DNA of 64,000 bases, from contig NZ_SSBL01000012.1 in assembly GCF_004795105.1 (NCBI RefSeq), positions 119,053-183,052 of the forward strand. Reading direction: 5' to 3'. The stretch's first letter is position 1. The number at the start of each line of letters is the position of its first letter. The position numbers and the translations under genes were made by a program. Positions 61,112-64,000 of the stretch are shown here, in pieces. The notes below the pieces were generated by a model. That model was not told where the DNA came from. It saw nothing but the letters and a program-made list of their open reading frames with translations, and made no database searches. This stretch comes from Streptomyces sp. A0642. GTDB lineage: Bacteria; Actinomycetota; Actinomycetes; Streptomycetales; Streptomycetaceae.

Positions 61112-61876
61112 TCAGAAGCGCCTGGCGCCCAGATCCCGGGACACCGCCCGGGCGCAGTCCCGTACCGCCGCCACCAGCTCGGGCCGCAGCTCGCCCTCCG
61201 AGCACACCCGCTCCACCGCACCGGTCACGGCCACGGCTCCCACGGGCATCCGGCGCCGGTCGTGGACCGGGGCGGCCACCGCGGCCACGCCCTCCCAGGT
61301 CTCCTCCACGTCGTCCGCCCAGCCCCGCGCGCGGATGAGGTCGAGCATCGCCTCGAACTCCTCCGGATCGGTGACCGTGCGGGGTGTGAAGGACTGCCGC
61401 TCGGCCTCCATGACCTCCGTGTGGGCCACCGGGTCGTAGGCCGACAGGACCTTGCCCAGGGCCGTGGAGTGCAGCGGCTGCATGGCCCCGACCTCCAGGA
61501 CCTGGCGGCTGTCGTCGGGGCGGAAGACGTGGTGGACGATCAGGACGCCCTGCTGGTGCAGCACGCCCAGGTGGGCGCTCTCGCCGCTGGAGCGGGCGAG
61601 GTCGTCCGTCCAGACCAGCGCCCGGGCCCGGAGCTCATGGACGTCCAGATAGCTGTTGCCCAGCCGCAGCAGCTCGGCGCCCAGCTGGTAGCGGCCGGAG
61701 GCCGCGTCCTGCTCCACGAAGCCCTCGTGCTGGAGCGTGCGCAGGATGCCGTGTGCGGTGCCCTTGGCCAGGCCCAGGGCGGAGGAGATGTCGGACAGTC
61801 CCAGCCGCCGCTCACCGCCCGCCAGCAGGCGCAGCATCGCGGCCGCCCGCTCCAGCGACTGGATGTTCTTGGCCAT
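61112..61876 (-). CDS. gylR: IclR-family repressor of the glycerol operon
   Basis: This 254-residue protein has an N-terminal IclR winged helix (SLERAAAMLRLLAGGERRLG, LSDISSALGLAKGTAHGILR) and a GAF-like effector domain (GAMQPLHSTALGKVLSAY, GWADDVEETWEGVAAVAAPV). The position directly upstream of glpF-glpK-glpD in the same direction, and the length, match S. coelicolor GylR, which responds to glycerol-3-phosphate. The ATG at 61876 has GGAGGAG 9 bases upstream. Confidence 0.95.
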   Translation of the reverse strand: MAKNIQSLERAAAMLRLLAGGERRLGLSDISSALGLAKGTAHGILRTLQHEGFVEQDAASGRYQLGAELLRLGNSYLDVHELRARALVWTDDLARSSGESAHLGVLHQQGVLIVHHVFRPDDSRQVLEVGAMQPLHSTALGKVLSAYDPVAHTEVMEAERQSFTPRTVTDPEEFEAMLDLIRARGWADDVEETWEGVAAVAAPVHDRRRMPVGAVAVTGAVERVCSEGELRPELVAAVRDCARAVSRDLGARRF

Positions 61877-61897
61877 CGCGCCGTACTCCTCCACTCG

Positions 61898-61912
61898 GTT
61901 CGACAATGCTGA
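61898..61912. promoter_or_regulatory. GylR box upstream of gylR
   Basis: GTTCGACAATGCTGA lies 21 bases before the gylR start and differs at one position from the box upstream of glpF. This fits autoregulation by GylR. Confidence 0.65.
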
Positions 61913-62115
61913 ACACTATCGGTCGATGCCGACCCGTGCTCGATCGCATGGGAATTCTGCGGCACGCCGGCAGTCCGGAACGACCGCCCGCACAGCATGC
62001 CGTCCGATTCGTGGGACAGAGTGACGTCCTGGGACGCCGCCCGGCTACCCTGGCCGGGTGCGCCTTCCGCCGAAGCCGCAAAGCCGACAGCCGTCGCATT
62101 CCAGGGAGTACATCC

Positions 62116-64000
62116 ATGGCCTCGTTGCCGACCCCTTCCGCCGACAGCCGGAACCGAGCCGAAGCCCTCCGTGAGGCGCTCGCCACCCGGGTCGTGGTGG
62201 CCGACGGTGCCATGGGCACCATGCTCCAGGCGCAGGACCCCACGCTGGAGGACTTCGAGAACCTCGAGGGCTGCAACGAGATCCTGAACCTCACGCGGCC
62301 CGACATCGTGCGCTCGGTGCACGAGGAGTACTTCGCGGTCGGCGTGGACTGCGTGGAGACGAACACGTTCGGCGCGAACCACTCGGCGGCCAACGAGTAC
62401 GAGATCGCTGACCGGATCGTCGAACTGTCCGAGGCGGGCGCGCGCATCGCCCGCGAGGTCGCCGACGAGTTCACCGCGAAGGACGGTCGCCAGCGCTGGG
62501 TCCTCGGCTCGGTGGGTCCCGGCACCAAGCTGCCTTCGCTCGGCCACATCGCGTACGACGTGCTGCGGGACGGATACCAGCAGAACGCCGAGGGCCTGCT
62601 CGCCGGCGGCGCGGACGCCCTGATCGTGGAGACCACACAGGACCTGCTGCAGACCAAGTCCAGCCTCATCGGCGCGCGCCGGGCGATGGACGCCCTGGGC
62701 ATCGACGTGCCGCTGATCTGCTCGCTCGCCTTCGAGACGACCGGCGTCATGCTGCTCGGTTCGGAGATCGGCGCCGCCCTGACCGCCCTGGAGCCGCTGG
62801 GCATCGACCTGATCGGGCTGAACTGCTCGACGGGCCCGGCCGAGATGAGCGAGCACCTGCGGTATCTGGCCCAGCACTCGCGTACCCCCCTGATGTGCAT
62901 GCCGAATGCGGGCCTGCCGGTGCTGACCAAGGACGGGGCGCACTTCCCGCTCGGCCCCGAGGGGCTGGCGGACGCGCAGGAAGCCTTCATCACCGACTAC
63001 GGCCTGTCCCTGGTCGGTGGCTGCTGCGGCACGACGCCCGAGCACCTGCGCCAGGTCGTCGAGCGAGCCCGCGGCCTCACCCCCGCGGCCCGCGACCCGC
63101 GCCCCGAGCCCGGGGCCGCCTCGCTCTACCAGACCGTGCCGTTCCGCCAGGACACCTCGTACCTGGCGATCGGTGAGCGGACGAACGCCAACGGGTCGAA
63201 GAAGTTCCGTGAGGCGATGCTGGAGGGGCGCTGGGACGACTGTGTGGAGATGGCCCGGGACCAGATCCGCGAGGGCGCGCACATGCTCGACCTGTGTGTC
63301 GACTACGTGGGCCGTGACGGTGTGGCGGACATGGAGGAGCTGGCCGGACGGTTCGCCACGGCCTCCACCCTGCCGATCGTGCTGGACTCCACGGAGCTGC
63401 CGGTGCTGCGGGCGGGGCTGGAGAAGCTGGGCGGGCGCGCGGTGCTGAACTCGGTGAACTACGAGGACGGGGACGGGCCCGAGTCGCGTTTCGTGAAGGT
63501 CACCCGGCTGGCGGCCGAGCACGGAGCCGCGCTGATCGCCCTGACGATCGACGAGGAGGGCCAGGCCCGGACCGCCGAGCACAAGGTCGCCATCGCGGAG
63601 CGGCTCATCGCGGACCTGACCGGGAACTGGGGCATCCAGGAGTCGGACATCCTGATCGACTGCCTGACCTTCACGATCTGCACGGGTCAGGAGGAGTCCC
63701 GCAAGGACGGCATCGCGACCATCGAGGCGATCCGCGAGCTGAAGAAGCGCCACCCCGACGTGCAGACGACGCTGGGTCTGTCGAACATCTCCTTCGGCCT
63801 GAACCCGGCCGCCCGGGTGGTGCTGAACTCCGTCTTCCTCGACGAGTGCGTCAAGGCCGGTCTCGACTCGGCCATCGTGCACGCCTCGAAGATCCTGCCG
63901 ATCGCCCGCCTGGACCAGGAGCAGGTCAAGGTCGCCCACGACCTGATCCACGACCGCCGCGCCGAGGGCTATGACCCCCTGCAAAAGCTCATGGAGCTGT
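62116..64000 (+). CDS. metH: Methionine synthase, cobalamin-dependent (3' end missing)
   Basis: The first 628 residues of a protein normally near 1170 are present and the frame is open to the window edge. The homocysteine domain shows VVVADGAMGTMLQAQ, ETNTFGANHSA, NCSTGPAEMSEHL and the zinc ligands GGCCGTTPEHL. The methyltetrahydrofolate (pterin-binding) domain begins at AIGERTNANGSKKF. The cobalamin and activation domains lie beyond the edge. It makes methionine from homocysteine. AGGGAG lies 7 bases before the ATG. No cobalamin riboswitch box was recognised in the 239-base gap to gylR. Confidence 0.97.
   Translation, partial: MASLPTPSADSRNRAEALREALATRVVVADGAMGTMLQAQDPTLEDFENLEGCNEILNLTRPDIVRSVHEEYFAVGVDCVETNTFGANHSAANEYEIADRIVELSEAGARIAREVADEFTAKDGRQRWVLGSVGPGTKLPSLGHIAYDVLRDGYQQNAEGLLAGGADALIVETTQDLLQTKSSLIGARRAMDALGIDVPLICSLAFETTGVMLLGSEIGAALTALEPLGIDLIGLNCSTGPAEMSEHLRYLAQHSRTPLMCMPNAGLPVLTKDGAHFPLGPEGLADAQEAFITDYGLSLVGGCCGTTPEHLRQVVERARGLTPAARDPRPEPGAASLYQTVPFRQDTSYLAIGERTNANGSKKFREAMLEGRWDDCVEMARDQIREGAHMLDLCVDYVGRDGVADMEELAGRFATASTLPIVLDSTELPVLRAGLEKLGGRAVLNSVNYEDGDGPESRFVKVTRLAAEHGAALIALTIDEEGQARTAEHKVAIAERLIADLTGNWGIQESDILIDCLTFTICTGQEESRKDGIATIEAIRELKKRHPDVQTTLGLSNISFGLNPAARVVLNSVFLDECVKAGLDSAIVHASKILPIARLDQEQVKVAHDLIHDRRAEGYDPLQKLMEL

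Noticed and set aside
61877..62115. Cobalamin or SAM/SAH riboswitch upstream of metH
   Set aside because: No B12 box or other conserved riboswitch core could be recognised in the leader; only ordinary GC-rich hairpins are present.
61540..63984. An 814-codon minus-strand frame opposite metH that continues into gylR
   Set aside because: It is antisense to conserved metH motifs, and its end is an out-of-frame reading of gylR.

Overview
The window is actinobacterial and almost certainly Streptomyces. G+C is very high, there are chaplin genes with a class-E-type sorting signal, a mycothiol ligase (mshC), a mycothiol-linked formaldehyde dehydrogenase, an F420-type LLM oxidoreductase and a gylR-glpF-glpK-glpD glycerol locus. 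Gene order from about 35 kb to the end matches what I recall of S. coelicolor SCO1676 back to SCO1657 (M20 peptidase, chpH, chpC ... SCO1664, mshC, parJ, gyl operon, metH). GH31 and L-fuconate genes lie among them; I do not recall these from S. coelicolor. No CRISPR array, rRNA, prophage or biosynthetic cluster was seen.

Region 1 (0-35 kb) is catabolic and accessory. It opens with the 3' part of an acyl-CoA synthetase and a TetR regulator. A P-loop kinase and a wrecked IS630-type transposase follow. Next are an acyl-CoA dehydrogenase/phosphotransferase pair that looks like a split ACAD10/11 or LvaA/LvaC system, and a divergent glucarate dehydratase. Then come a quinone oxidoreductase, two DUF202 membrane proteins, a Nudix hydrolase, a DMT transporter, a flavin dehydrogenase, an aromatic-acid-exporter-like protein, an ASCH protein and a sulfite-oxidase-like molybdoenzyme with its cytochrome b. 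The gluconate genes (gntP, gntK, divergent gntR), a TetR/APC permease/amidohydrolase unit, a formaldehyde detoxification pair, an RluA pseudouridine synthase, a rhamnogalacturonan acetylesterase-like SGNH enzyme, a GH2 beta-galactosidase, and a TrmB/LuxR-type regulator divergent from a giant secreted subtilase complete the region. A tRNA-Leu(GAG) with its own terminator marks the boundary.

Region 2 (35-49 kb) is conserved Streptomyces backbone: the M20 peptidase, chpH and chpC, a helicase-like protein that has lost its ATPase motifs, an aldo/keto reductase, an LLM oxidoreductase, a ferritin-like protein and CorA. It then holds an uncharacterised actinobacterial trio (histidine phosphatase, DUF3090, PI3/4-kinase-like protein) directly upstream of mshC. 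The trio is the best candidate here for a system without a known function.

Region 3 (49-64 kb) has a secreted GH31 glycosidase with an NPCBM domain, the PAC2/ParJ protein, an L-fuconate dehydratase/SDR operon with an FCD-type GntR repressor that shares a repeated motif with it, the glycerol operon under GylR with a shared 15-bp box, and the first half of metH. Many convergent gene ends carry long perfect hairpins that are probably bidirectional terminators.
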